From Lingula anatina (Eukaryota > Brachiopoda > Lingulata > Lingulida > Lingulidae): DNA of 64,000 nt. Shown here piece after piece: positions 25,631-40,000 of this stretch (its first letter is position 1; every line of letters starts with the position of its first letter). The position numbers and the translations under genes were made by a program. The notes under the pieces are model-generated. The model ran no database searches. It was not told the origin of the DNA and saw nothing but the letters and a program-made list of their open reading frames with translations. The stretch lies in assembly GCF_001039355.2 (NCBI RefSeq), contig NW_019775968.1, positions 641,973 through 705,972 on the forward strand, given 5' to 3'.

Positions 25631-28073
25631 ATGAATACTTGTTACCAGGCGAAATGATCAACGTCGTGCTCGATACCTGGCAACAGGTAGCCATCATTGG
25701 TGGTTGTGCAGGTTTCCTCCTCCTCGTCTTCTTATGTATGGTGTGCAAACTGTGCCCAGGCTGCTGTCTGTACGAATACTGTCCACTCAAAGCTGTCTAC
25801 CCGGACCATAAATGTAAGTAGCTGCAGAGTTTTATTTTCTGTAATTCTTCTTGACGACACACTAACAATTAAATGTCAGTAAGACGTATTCTTAGAAGAA
25901 GGTTATTTTCTCTAGATTAAGTATCGCTGAATGAATATTTTTGCCGCGTTTCGAGTGGCTTGCATTGTTCAAGTGCATTCCTAGAAAAAGGTGTGGAAAT
26001 TGCGCCGTTTTTGTGGGGAAAAAAATTCGCAGCACAACTTTTAAGGATCTTTTAAGAGAATCGAAACCCTTCTCAAGCTTAAATATAGAATCGAAACTTT
26101 GTCTTTAAAATCTTTTTTAAATGTGATTAAATGGTATTGTAAATGTTTTTTTTTTCTTTTACAAAAATGAAATAAAGTTACTGCAGGGTTTTTGTTAATT
26201 ATTTATGTCTTCACTTGTACTAAATGATACCCACGTCGTGTTTGAATTCAACATAGATGAACATTTCACCAATATTTATATTCTGTGTAATCCAGTATTA
26301 TCAACATTGCTTATTATTTTTGCTATTGTATTGCGTTTCACATTTCTTTTGAAATGAGTTATCAAATTGTAAGTGCAGCTTTTCTTACTTCTAAGAACCC
26401 AGTCTATATTCTATGAGGGCTGTGAAAGATATTTTCTTACTATTTATCTGAGATAAATTACAACTTCACTATAAGAATTGTCTGTTGCTGTGTACTAGTG
26501 TTGAACGTTTCATATTTGTAGTTTTTTCAGTGGTAAAGAGTTATGGTTTCATTTGCAGATGAAAATATACGTATAGCCTATAAAGAAGAAGAGAAATTCC
26601 CTACAAAAGCGTACAAGCTGTCCCCTTTACCTTCCACAGAGTACATTTATAATTTAGAGCACAAAGGAACTGATACAGTAAGTTTAAAGCTATCCTTGAT
26701 GTACAAGTGCGTCCGACTAAACATATGATATTATGCGTCATGGCGTCTGTTTGGTGTGTATGCGTAGACCTGGAATTGAAAATAACGTGGAAGATCTGGG
26801 AAGTGTTTGGGAGAAAATAGACGTAGTTAAAATGAAATAGAAACGAAAGTGATTCAGAAGGCAACATTTCTAACATGGTAAAGTGAAGGCTCGTCATTTG
26901 AATTTATCTATGGAATTAAATACTCGGTAATGGCATGAGCGTGAATTATAGTCATCAAAAATACAAAAAAGGATATGAAATTGATTGTGCTAAATGAACA
27001 ACTTGGAGGATAGCTTGAAAAAACACACTTATCGTTCCATAATCCGACATCGATGACTAATAATGATTATTATAATCTTTTCTCATTGGCCGCATTTCAA
27101 CAAATGAAAAGCATTAGTTACGAATTGATTATTAAAAGTTTAAAAAAAATAAGAATAAAAAATCATCATTATAAATAAGATCAGTTTAAAAGGATGGAAG
27201 ATATAAAACAATAACACTCATCCGTATAAATTATGCTATAAATTGATTTAAACATGCAAGTTTCTTAACGTTTCTTAAAACTATCCAAGTCATTTGCAAT
27301 TTTTATATCAATGTGCAAAGTATTCCACAGATTTGGTGCATATGTTGTGCCCATTCACCATATTGCTAGTTGAATGTTTTAAGAGTAAATTATTAAAAGC
27401 AGAATACCTTGTTATAATATTTTTATGAGTGAATTATTAAAAACGTTGCAGGCCTTTTTTAAACAAAATTCTTCTCTTTGTTCATTTATACACACATTAA
27501 TTTGCTTGGTTGTTTCTTTCTTATTTTTATTCCAGGTGAATGGCTTGTTTATTATGCCCAAAGACTACGGCTCCGTGGAAAGTCTACCCATGTCTGATGG
27601 CACTAGCGACTCGGGCCTCAGCAAACCTCCTAGACCAAATTTATCCTTCACGTTAAGTTATTATAATAAGGACGAAAAACTTGTGATAAATATCACAGAG
27701 GCGCGTAATCTGCCGCCTAAAGATGCTAGTGGTGTTTCAGACTTCTTTTTGCGAGTCTCTTTCATCATATCGAAAAAACGTCGCAAACGGCGACAGAAAA
27801 AGTCCACTGACGAGCAAGAATTTACCGTGGAGACGAACCACTATCGCCGCTCACAGGACTTAGAGATCCAAGAAACACTTGCTATGAGTATGAAATCTAG
27901 CGAGTTGAAGCACGCCGTGTTGAAGTTCGTTGCCTGCGAGGCGGACAGGTATTCTAGGTGCCGGGAGTTAGGACAAGTTGTGATAAACCTGAAAGAAATC
28001 TCTTTTGCAGAAGAAGTGCAACTTACTGAGGTTTTTCGGGAAGTGGAAAAGGTAGGCGTGAAATAAGTTAAAA

Positions 28074-28135
<62 letters not shown>

Positions 28136-29514
28136 TAAAGCAAAACATTTAAATCTTCTTTACTATAATATGGTTCAAAGATTATTTTTTTGCTAATTGT
28201 CTGTCCATTTCACTGCGAGTTGACTTATTTGACACAATTGTTCATAAAGGATATAAAATACTGTATGTTCTAAGCGAAGCATTCATGTATGCCGACATTG
28301 TAGACATGGAAATATTATACCAGCATTATATGTTCTGATTTTATATAACGGCAGGAATACTGTCCCAGCAATTATTAATGAACCACATTTCAGAGGAAAC
28401 ATCAAACCCTTAATTTCTCTGATGATTGTTATTTCCCTCCAGGATGAACAGTTAATTTCTCCGATAATTGTTATTTTCCTTCAGGATTCTCTGGGTGAAA
28501 TCCTGGTGTCCCTGTCGTATCTCCCTTTGGCAGAGAGAATCACAGTCACAATCATTAAAGCAATAAATCTTCTATCACCTGCAGTAGATGTCAAATACCC
28601 AAGTAAGAATTTAAACAGGGCGATAATTCTATTTTCGAAAATATTAGTTAATTCTAAATGATTAGGAAATTCGGGGGGGGGGAGGGGGGGTATTACAGAA
28701 GTCATTAAATATTAGATTTAGCCGGTATTGGAGGAAACGTCTCTCATGGCATTTCGAAAATCGGCAGTGCATACAATTATAAAGGGCATTACAAATTCTA
28801 TCAGGCTGCGAAACTCACGTGGATACGGAAACCCACATCCACGCGTGCTTTGAAATATTCATATATTGATGTCGAAAATACATTTTACTCGGTAATATTT
28901 AGAATTATTATCATAACAAGCCATCGTGACAAGATTACCGCTACTAGTCACACAGCCTTTTTAGTAGTTAGTAGTATTCAATATCCCACTCGTTAAATTT
29001 CATTGGAAAGGCATGTCGGGAAATTATTTTACCTGCAATATGACTGGCCTGAATTTTAATACATTATAAAACATATATGTATATACCTGTATGTCTCAAT
29101 TAAAAAAAAAAACGTAATGAAAACCACAAATACAGACAATTATTTATTATGAAATAAAAATCCTGTTGATATGTAATATGACGCCAACAATTTATTTCAG
29201 ATGTCTACACGAAAGTTGTTATGGTCCACGACGGAAAAGCCTTGCAAAAACGAAGAACTGCCACTCACGGAGGAACGACGGAGCCGGTTTTTAACGAGGC
29301 CTTGTCATTTGACGCACCGGCAGAGAAGATGGAGAACCTTACCTTCGCTGTGACTGTCATGCATGCCATGTCGTTACAAGGGAGCAATGAGTTTGACAAA
29401 GTAATAGGTAAAGCTTGGCTTGGGAGAGACTTTAGTGGAGAAGCTCAAGACCACTGGTTTGAAGTTATCAGAAATCCAAGAAAACCAATAGCTAAATGGT
29501 ATAGGTTGATGTGA
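25631..29514 (+). CDS. Synaptotagmin-like membrane protein (TM, C2A, C2B), 5' end missing
   Basis: Five exons join in frame: 25631-25813, 26559-26677, 27536-28051, 28485-28602 and 29201-29514 (stop), about 416 residues. The initiator exon was not found; an exon ending in phase 1 must lie upstream. In order: a short outer segment, one membrane helix (VAIIGGCAGFLLLVFLCMVC), a cysteine-rich juxtamembrane stretch likely to be palmitoylated, a C2A domain with a very basic loop (KKRRKRRQKK), then C2B opening GEILVSLSYLPLAERITV and ending HWFEVIRNPRKPIAKWYRL, the usual synaptotagmin C-terminus. Several aspartates expected in the calcium-binding loops are absent, most clearly in C2B loop 1 (NLLSPAVDVKYP). 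It therefore looks like a calcium-independent type, by eye nearest Syt12/15/17. The expected role is membrane trafficking or tethering. Confidence 0.85.
28073..28132. repeat. (TA)n microsatellite
   Basis: About 30 TA units beginning some 20 bases after the 5' splice site that follows the C2A exon of the synaptotagmin-like gene. Confidence 0.95.
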
Positions 29515-31711
29515 AAATGCGCTAAACAAGCAATAGTACACGGTTTCTTTATAAAACAACATGTCATTAATAATTCCTCACACAGAGGGTCTTGCTCTTT
29601 TAACTTATAGACGAACCCAGAGGATAACATTTTTATCCTTCCAAACTATATTTTTACGATCTACTGATTGGGATGGAAGCGTTCGTTTACCCGCACAACT
29701 CTTGGTTTTACGGGTTATTGTATTTGCACGTTTTATATTTTAGTATATCTGCTATGATACAAGCTACTACGTTGGTTGTATAAAGGAATTGTTATCATGG
29801 AATTTTAACGTGTGTACGGGTATATAGCAGATTTCAGACGAAGTACAATCGAATGAGACAGTAGCGCACACTGACAACTGATACACATTCCAATGCATTA
29901 CAAATATATTTAATTTTAGAGTCTCAGTTATGAGCCTCACGTGAAATTTGCAGTGCTTTTTTTCTACTTGCATTTTGTACGTGTCCACCTAAGTTAATAT
30001 TATTTATTCTCTGATATATATCATTAGACTCAAAATTTAAGTTACCGTAGACGAAAAAGTGCAGCAGCTATTCGTGTCACTGCATGCTCCATAATGGGTT
30101 ATTTCAGTACGACACCCTCATCGTTGGCAACTGGTTCATTCCTAACGTGACCAACACTGCAGCATCTACAGAAAGATAATGATGTTGAACTTATTTCTCC
30201 GGGGAACATATTAAAGGATATGACGATATTAATTCTTGTAATCTCTTCTGCGATAGTGAATATTTTACTGTTACTGTATTTTTGCACTTTGCTCTTTTTC
30301 ACGGTTACAATTTTTCGATTTATATTTGTTGCAATGTAAACTTTATTTGTGCAATATCTTTCAATGTTTAACATCGCATTGGCAGTTATTATTTGAATAT
30401 ATATTTATCTTAGATTGTGAAATACTGCGAAAGGGCCACTTAAAATTTAAAGCTTTATTAAATTATATTGCCATTGTATTGTCTGATTTCAAGCCTCCCT
30501 GTATTAATGAATTGTTTACCAATGGTTGTCGTCCTATGTAAAGTACGACACGGTTATATAAATATTTTATTGCTCAGTATACTCGTGTTGGGCGGCGGGT
30601 ACTTTCCAGGAACTATCCTGGTGGGCATTTTCATATTATTAACGGATAAACCCTATTATTAATGTTTTAGTACAGGGCTAGTTCAGGGTCAATATTAGTA
30701 ACTAGCAAAATCATGTATTAAAAGGTAATTTTATTCAGACGACCCTGAAAATCCATTAAGGTCATAACAAGAAATAACACTGTGATGTGCACGATTGGAG
30801 ATATTTGGTAAAATACATAGAACGGAGGCTGGATTCCGCATCAGTTCTTACTGCGTGATTATTGGACAAGAAAAGGTCCAAGATCGACACAGTAGAACGA
30901 GCTTTAAATAGTATGCGTCAGGTTTGCAGATTGACTATGTGTACCTTTTTAGGAGATGGCAGTTTTTTTTTAAGATTTCATTTTACATGACAACACCTAC
31001 CCTTGTCACAATGACATATGGCAACCTAGCCACACTATATAATAAGGGACCTGTCCCAAACTGGTAGTTTACATGTAGCTGCTACTTTTAGTTCTAGGTC
31101 TTACACGAAAGGTAACGTTTATTGGAGCAAATCCAAGTCTTGAAAATAATGTTTCGGAAAAAGGAGCCCCGCATAAAATTTCACTGGCGTGAATAACTAA
31201 GCAGTGCGCAGTGTGTGATGATATGCCTTCGTCTACTGTGTCATGCCAAGAAGAAAAAAAGACACAAAAACAGAATTAGATGTTAAGACTAAGTCTTAAA
31301 GAGGTTGCAGATTTAAATAATGTATTTGACAGTAAAATTATACCCGATTTCAACCAATTATGAAAGCTTACAGCAAATGCCTCTTTATTTATAAGACTAC
31401 TCAAATAGATTTGGTATTCCTCTAAGAAATTTAATTGTAAATAGCATTTAAGAGTAAGAGATACCACAATATTGTTCATAAATTTGTTTTGTTGAATAAA
31501 GAACATTTTATTTCTGTTATCCATAACTATTTACATAGTTATCATACATATATTTTTTACATAATAACAAACTTATTTTCTTCTCCTTGATAGCTGCAAA
31601 TGTTTGTTTTGATAACTTCTAAACAAAATTGTACAGTCTTAACTTGAACATGCCCTTGCCTATGCACACAAAATATATTCACAGTTTACAATCCATGCAT
31701 ACTGTATAAAA
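29515..31711. other. Region between convergent synaptotagmin-like and PWP1 genes
   Basis: It should contain both 3' UTRs. A reverse-complement AATAAA for PWP1 is seen at 31507-31512. No other coding segment, RNA gene or long repeat was recognised. Confidence 0.5.
31507..31512 (-). terminator. Candidate poly(A) signal of PWP1
   Basis: TTTATT on the + strand (AATAAA on -), about 200 bases past the PWP1 stop codon. Confidence 0.35.
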
Positions 31712-34059
31712 TCATTGTGTACCCATGGGCTTCTTTTTCTTCTTTTTCTTCTTCTTTTTCTTTTCTTCTGTTTGACATTTATCCAAGTCTTTACTCTGTG
31801 GCTGTGAGTCCTTAGGCTGTAAAGACAGACTTCCCATTGATACTGCATCCACATCCATTGGGACTTCTGCTCCATTCACCAAATTTGAACCATTTCTGCC
31901 TTCAAAATGCTTCCTCACTTAAAAAACAGGAAAACAATATTTATCTTGACATACCTAATAACTGCAATTACCACAACATTTGTTTACTGTGATGATTATA
32001 TATAAAATAAATAAAATATCATCAATTTGTTTTAAAATTCCTTTTCCATGTTACAATGGAAGCGGCATTTAAAGTTAATATATAGAATACTTATCCTCTC
32101 AATCCAGCAATTGGGTCTACATATTATGTAAATTTAACAGTATGTTTGCATTGCTTAGACAACCAAAACAAACTGGAAATACACTTCATTATTTATGACA
32201 ATGCTGGTATGCATTTGCTACAGCTTGAAAATAGTGCAGTCAACGAGACTAATATCTATCAACATTTAAGTATCGTATCTACTACATATTTTTTCTCTTT
32301 TGTTGTTGTTGTTAATAATATCGTTTATTTTTCTTCCAATCTAGGGTGCATTAAAAAATATATATCATAAATAACATAAGGTCATAGCATCAGAACTGCT
32401 TGCATATCTGCTTATTTGATGAAGAAATCATGAGCAGACTTTCTCAAATAACACAAATCAGTTAAAGTATATGACAACAGACTCAATACAGCAAATTGGT
32501 TGCAAAAGTTTGCCCAAGAATCACCTTGAGGAAAGCACATAGCTTTTGCAATTTTCAACCACAGATGTGTCATCTTGACCTCTTAAATCCTTATCACATA
32601 GCAAAACTCCAAAATTTTATGTGTTGTGTCTTTTAACAAATTGATTAAGAAGATTTGAAAGCAGTAGCCATTCTGGTTCTATCAGGCTATAATGACTTCT
32701 CCCCATGTAATTTGCAAAAGCCAAAGCAGCAGCTAAATATCATTAATGCAGACCTGTATGTCTCTCCTTATGCAATTCACATAACCTCACCTGCAGCACT
32801 TTCCCGTATATCCCAAACCTTTAAGGCACTCTCCCCTCCTATAGCAAATACAAAGGCAGCATCTGGATTGTCTGCTACACACTGGAGTTCACCCTGGTAT
32901 AAAAAATGGTGTGGTTAAATTATTTCAGTGCATAAGACACTTTTTTTATACAACACTTTCAACTTTGCATCATCTCAAATATTAGTTAAACATTGATATG
33001 GATCTTGTTTTGATAATCACGTTTACAGCATTTTTCTATCACAATTCCAGTTGTTCTTCTAAAAGAAAAAAGAAAAAAAAACATCTGACCTGGCTTACCA
33101 GAAACAAACTATTGGTATGGAAGTACTCTTACTTTAATGTACAAACAAGCTGTTAAAATTACTTGATCATGAACAAATAACACTACTAACCATTCCTAAC
33201 TGTTTGTCAAGTATACATTCTGGCTTGTTATTTTCAATGTCCCAGACTTTGAAGGCTTTGTCAGCAGAAGACGTTACCAGCAGCCCAGGCACCTGACTAC
33301 TCAGACGTAGACCTAAAATGAAGACAAAAATTATCAATTGAAGGAATGCAAAGCATGCATCAATATAGGCTTTCATTCTGGAAAACACGCACACACATTT
33401 TCAACAGCGCATCAACACTCACACACACATGCACCTGCATCTGCACACACACACACACACATTCAAAGGGAAAACATCTGCTCATTTTGGCCAAAAATGG
33501 ATCTTTCTGAAGTAAATGACAATTTTCCCATGCTCCAAAGGTTAATGAATGCATTCCAACATTCAAAGTCCTTTTTTTTCTAAAAAGTTTTTTTTGTAAT
33601 AATTTCTTCAGAGATTAGTACAGAAAGTAACCACCTATGGAGGTTTTGGTGGTATAATAGAATTCATTCTATGAGTTGCTTACAATGTATTTATTGTGAA
33701 AAATTTCATACAAAGAGTTGTTCATCCCTTTAAATGTTGATGAAGGATCAAATTGTGAATGATAATGATATACAACAATAAATCAATCTTCCATACATTA
33801 ATTAGTTAAACAAACCTGGCAGTTGTAGTTAGTTGACCACATTTGCTATGAAATATCAAAGAGCTACAATGATTGTTTAATGTAACAGTTAGCATGAATT
33901 ACAATGAGAACTAAAAAAGATATTTTTTTACTGAGGGAGAAAGAGAGTCCAAGTATGTAAATGTGTGTGTGTGTGTGTGTTTGCGTGTGATTCATAAGTC
34001 AAAAACTGTAAGACTGCATATTTTTTTTACTGAGGGAGAAAGAGAGTCCAAGTATGTAA

Positions 34060-34094
<35 letters not shown>

Positions 34095-37000
34095 TGTGCG
34101 ATTCATAAGTCAAAAACTGTAAGATTGCATATTTATTTGCTACTGAAAAAAAAAGATGAAATTTCAAAGACCTAAAAGAAAGGGATTAGTATAAACAAGT
34201 TTTTAGTATACCACAAATTATACATGTCAAAAAGAAAATAGGATAGAATACAAATATACAAGGGTCATGCAGAAGTTGACAATTTAAGGTAAGAAATTGC
34301 TTGAAATACACCCAAATTTTAATTTTTTTCCTAAGCATATGAATGATTATAAGTAAAGCTCAACTGAAAACTAATTTTTTCATCTGTTTCAGAACTATTT
34401 CAATAAGGCAAATTTGCTTGAATAATAGGGGCCTAAATGACAAAAAACAAAAATAAGTAAAAAAATCTTCTCTTGTGGTTGTCATTGTATAAACTCAATT
34501 AAGATGCATAAGATCAACAATCCATCCTAACAAAAGAATTCCTCCCAGCTGTGAATAAATATTTTATTTAACAAGATCTGTTATAATAAGGCATACCCTT
34601 CCAACATCACACCTTCTAATATGTGCCTCCAACCAAATATGGGTAAGTGGGTTAATTGGTTAATCCATATCTGGGTAGTGGGTCATAAGAGAGCAAAATC
34701 ATTCTTCCATTTCAAGTTCAAGGCAATTTTATACCAGTGCTTGTTCCAGACATGGATCACAGAGAGGCTAAAACTCCATTGTTTATATAGAGGGAAAAAA
34801 AACTTCAACAAAGAAAGATCAGGCACTGGGTTGTAATCTTCTGGAAATATGGCTATGAACCTGAATTTGGCAGATGTGTTGGGGAGCTCCTGGCCCTCTT
34901 TCTATCAGGGGTCAGGGACAATGAAAACAAGCAACAAATCTGAATGAAGTGCTCCGCTGCAGTTGTTTTTCCACCACACTTCTGTTACGCAGCAGTCTGG
35001 AACCACCCAGCTTTTTGTGCATGGTAGGTAGACTGTAGGATCACTTTTTGCAATTAAAATTATAACCACTATTAGGATGAATAATTAAAATACTTATCTT
35101 TAGCACTGATCATTAAATTAATTAAATTATATGGATACTTTCAATGGTTTTAATTATTAAATTTCTTTCCTTAAATTATCATTGCTTTTATTCTTCTTTC
35201 TTGCTGTCTGCAATATATTGAAAAAAATACTTTTTCAATGTGAAACAGTGTAAGTTTATTAAATGTTACCCCTAAAAAATCGGCAAAGAATTAATCTTTC
35301 GTCAGTTGCTCATGCAAAATGATAAATATATTATTTATATTATTTTCATCTCTCAAGGACTTTACCAAGATGCACCTGAACACTTTCACCTGCCTGTTTC
35401 TATTGGTACAACTGTTCCAAAGTAGGCACACAGCTAGACTGAACACAACAAAGCCCAGAGGTGACAACTCGACCAAACAGCAATGTCAACTGGATCTGAA
35501 GATTCCAGATTACAACAAACTGTGTCCAGATCACAGGAAGCAGATGCATCGTCACAATGTCCTCCTTACTAAACTCATTAAGGCACAAGAAGCTTTTATG
35601 TCTGAAATGAGTGTCTTAATCAAACAAGTCAATGAGAAAAATATACAAGATGAGCAAGATCTGCAAGATGATGATAAATTGAACAAAGACCAAGGAGACA
35701 GTGCAAATCAACTAGAATCAACCCCGGTAGAAAAAAATGGGGGAATTCTTGTGGCTACTCTCGAGGTGAATGAGGTAAAAAATCATGAAAAACAAACTGA
35801 GCAATTAACAATGCGCCTTGAATACCTGACCAAACAAATGAACAAGCAGAATGAAGTCCTTAACCAGATGATTCTAGAGAGATCTGAGTATAAGATGAAC
35901 CTGGAAAATATGAAGATGCAGATGTTTGATGCCTTGCGTGACTTCAAGAGCCTAGAGACCAAGGTGGACACCATGCAGTCACATATGACTTTTCAGTACA
36001 GACCACAAGTTGACGTTGCTCCTCTCACTGAGTTCCATCAGACTATTTACCTGGGTAAGTGACATACACATAAATTAATCAAAGAAACACGGACATTTCC
36101 AATAACTTTAGTCCCTTTCTTTTTTTTTTTTTGAAAATTAACCTGTTACAACAACATTTACAATAATGTATTTTATGAAAGCGATGAGATTTTAAGATGA
36201 ATTTTGCAGATTTTCACAGACAAGGGAATTAGAATACATGAAAACTTGTTAAGAAACATTTTTTTATTCAAATTTCATGATGGTAAATGTGAAATGCCAT
36301 TTAAAAAGCATTAAGAAACAAACAGAAAATTTAGCATTTATGACTTTTGAATGTTTTGGAATGGCACTTTATATTACCATGATAAATCTCAGATGAAAAC
36401 GGACACTTTAGACAGATATTTGTTATTTATTTTGTACAGAGATTCTTCAAATCCTTCATTCTAACAAGTAAGTTTTGTTTATAGATGAACAGTATGCCCT
36501 TCCAGTAGCAGATCCAGGATCTGTGGTCTTCGAGTGCACATTTGAAAAAGACCTATGTGGCTGTGCTCAGGATACAGATGATGACTTTGAGTGGACAAGG
36601 CACAGCAAAGAAACAACTACAAGAATGACAGGGCCATCACATGACCACACAACTAGAGGAATGGGTATGTAGGGTTCCCTGGTATCTAAGAGCTAGACAT
36701 TAGGTGCTAAAACCTCATACGCTGTAAACCAGATTTCATTTTCCCAAATTTGGGCAATCAGTTGCCTTGAATATTTTTTCTTAGCAAAAAGTCAACTAAA
36801 AGAAAAACTTAAATTCTTAGACCATATTTACATACTTTCTCAATATTTTCATATTTCTTTCCAAATAATAATAAACTCTCATCATGGTGAAAGGGCCACT
36901 CCATGGAATTTTCCCACCAAAATGAACTTTCTTGTGTGAAAACAAGGCAATGCGCGTGACAAAAGATGCTGTTACTTTGACTGACCACTCATAAAAAACT

Positions 37001-40000
37001 AAAGTATCAAATTAAAAATGGAATAAAACATTGAATCCAAGTGCAGGGATGGGTCAAGCAATAATTCATGAGTAGGGGGAATTGTTCTATGCCCCAGGAA
37101 AATTAATTTTCGCAGGAAAATTCTATGGAGCGGACCTTTAAAACAAAGAGATGTAGTCATCAGTAACAATGTAAAAATTATAAAATTTTCCTATCAAAAT
37201 GCAAATCTTTTTCCAAGGCTATTACATGTACATTGAGACATCTCCCCCACTGAAGCCTGGGGATAAAGCCCGCCTTACAACCCCTCCTATGGCCATGAGT
37301 AAAGATGGCTACTGTGTCCAGTTTTACTACCACATGTTTGGCTATTCAACTGGGTCTCTCAGTGTATATGTCAACACAGGGAAAGACGGAAGAATGAGAA
37401 AGACTCCCGTCTGGACAAGAACAGGTATATCAAAGTCAAATTATATCAAAATTTTGGTAAAATGTCTAATTGTGTCAATTAACCAGGCACACAAAAGTCA
37501 TACTGGCATCAGACAATCCTGCAAATATGCAGGCAACTAAAATTTTATGATATTATGTATCTTGAAAACCAAAAATCATAGCAGATTCTTTCATTACTCA
37601 AACATAAAGGAAATTTGAATTGGCTTAAAATGAGAATTGACTATCATAGTTTAAGAAGAAAAGCAAATCACTGTAGTAAGAAATTATTCCACTTGCCACT
37701 TATTTATTTCTTTAAAAAAGCAGGATACATAAAAAACAATGTTTAACTTGTCATTCTGTTTCTTTTTCTTAACTTTTCTACCATAAACTCACATAACTTC
37801 ACACATTTTTAAAATGGAGAACATGCTTTCAGCAGCCCCAAATTTAATCCCATTTGCGTATTTCAGGTAACCAAGGCAACATTTGGCACAAAGCCCAGGT
37901 GAGACTGGTGGCAGTGGACAAAGTCCAGGTGACATTTGAAGGGATCCGAGGGTTCACAGGACTGGGAGATATTGCCCTGGATGATATCTTGATCAGAAAT
38001 GGAAAATGTATTTGAAGGAATCAATCTTTTTCAAATGACATTAAGGGAAACAAGTCATGTTTTCAAAAAAATGTTATGTCACTTGTTATTCCTTATATCA
38101 ATCTTCTTCTTTATCTTTAATTTTTTTTTTTTTTGCAGGATTTAGAGTTCTTACATATAGCTTAAAGTATCATAACCATCGCATATTAAAAATTTATCAG
38201 AAAATGGTCATAAATATATGCAACAATTAAGTGAAAACATGCCATAAAATGACACTAGGAGTAACACATACAGTGATTTTTTCACATTTTAATGAATAAA
38301 CAGACGTGAAGTATTAGTAAAACTGGTGAAGTATTTTTTAATGACTAACTGACATCACAATATTGACAATTTCATTATTCCTAACACCTTCCATCTTCCC
38401 ATTTTATAAGAATATAATTATTAACACCCTACAATTCTGGTCCTATGACAACACAATGACTAAAATGAAGCAACATGGACTAAGGAAAACAGCAAAAAAA
38501 AATCTTTTGCCATTTTGCACAAGAAATTAACCCGAAAAATCCATAAACACATACACCTTTAATATCTGATACAGTCACCTACCTGTAACTGCCTTGTCAT
38601 GTGCACTAAGTGTGAAGACTGGTTTGTCCATTCTGGCATCTACATAATACACAAAACCCTGGTCAGTACTAGCCTGTTAAAAAGAAGGAAAAATATCAAG
38701 TAAAACTCGCTTATTGTTTTCAATTCATTTGAAACTGCTATGGTAACCATGGCATAAACATGTTACACCTTGCGTGTGACCTAGCACTAAAAACAGCACT
38801 AAAAACACTTCTTGGGCCAAGAGACACATTTTATAAGTGGTGATTTAAGTGTATGGAATATTGCCCATGAAATATGCCATCTGCCCATATAGTTGGAGAT
38901 TTTAATTTAAAAATATTAAATTTAAAAATATTAACCCTTTTATTATCATTTAAACAGTTTAAGATATGGTTTTAAATATTAGAACAAAGCAATCATTTTG
39001 GTTTAAACTGGTAAGATGCATTCTTCATTTTTTCTCTCTAAAAGCCTATTTCCATTCATTTAGAGGAAGGTGACATTAACAAATATATGTTTTGTAAAAT
39101 GTTATAAAAAGTTTGGGGTAATAAAAACCAATCATGTACCAAATAATGAAAGGGGGAGAAATGATTCCAGGTCACACGTTCTATCTCGCCTTTTAACTGC
39201 CATGTCTTGTGAGTATCATTGGGACATCTGCAGTCATACACTTTCACAGTCCTAAAAATAAGACAAAAATGAAAAGAAGTGCACCAATACTTCATTTGCA
39301 TCAAAATAATGTTCAATCTGAAGAAAAATCGCCTTTGTAAAATACATATCATATATCTATTTTTACATGATACATACTGATCAAAAGATCCACTCAACAA
39401 AGACTGTGCTTCAAATGGATGCCATTCTAAAGTTTGCACCTGAAAAGAAAAGAAATTATGTAAGATCTTTGTGACATTATTTGAATGATAATAAATGCTG
39501 TTAATATCTCCAAGACACAACTTGAGAAAAAACATGCAATATCTAGAAGTTTGCAGCACAGGAGGCAAATAAAATTGCATGTAATACTTTGTAACAGATG
39601 GGTGGATTGAGGCCATCTTCTGGGTCTTCTGGAAGATGGTCAGATATTCAAGTTTACATTGACCGGTATCTAGTTTTATCTGTGGGAAGACAGTCAAAAA
39701 TGGAGGATGGATCAACAAAGATAATTTGGAAGACTGTCAGAAAATATCTCTGCATCTGCCCTTGAGAGAATATGACCACATTTTTGAAATTTTCCTCTAT
39801 GCCTAGTGTAATGTTTTCTTCATCTTTACTTATTAAACATCTTACCTTATAAAGAAATATTTGTTAAGTAGAATGAAAGTAATAACATCTTGGAATTATG
39901 AACTTCCATGCATGATTACAAATGTTGAAGTTTTTCCACAAGATGCAAGTCACTATGTTTAAAACATGATACAATTATGACTTATCATAAAAACGGCTGA

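Noticed and set aside
33963..34175. Frame made of CVCVCV repeats
   Set aside because: Translation of (TG)n within a tandem repeat.
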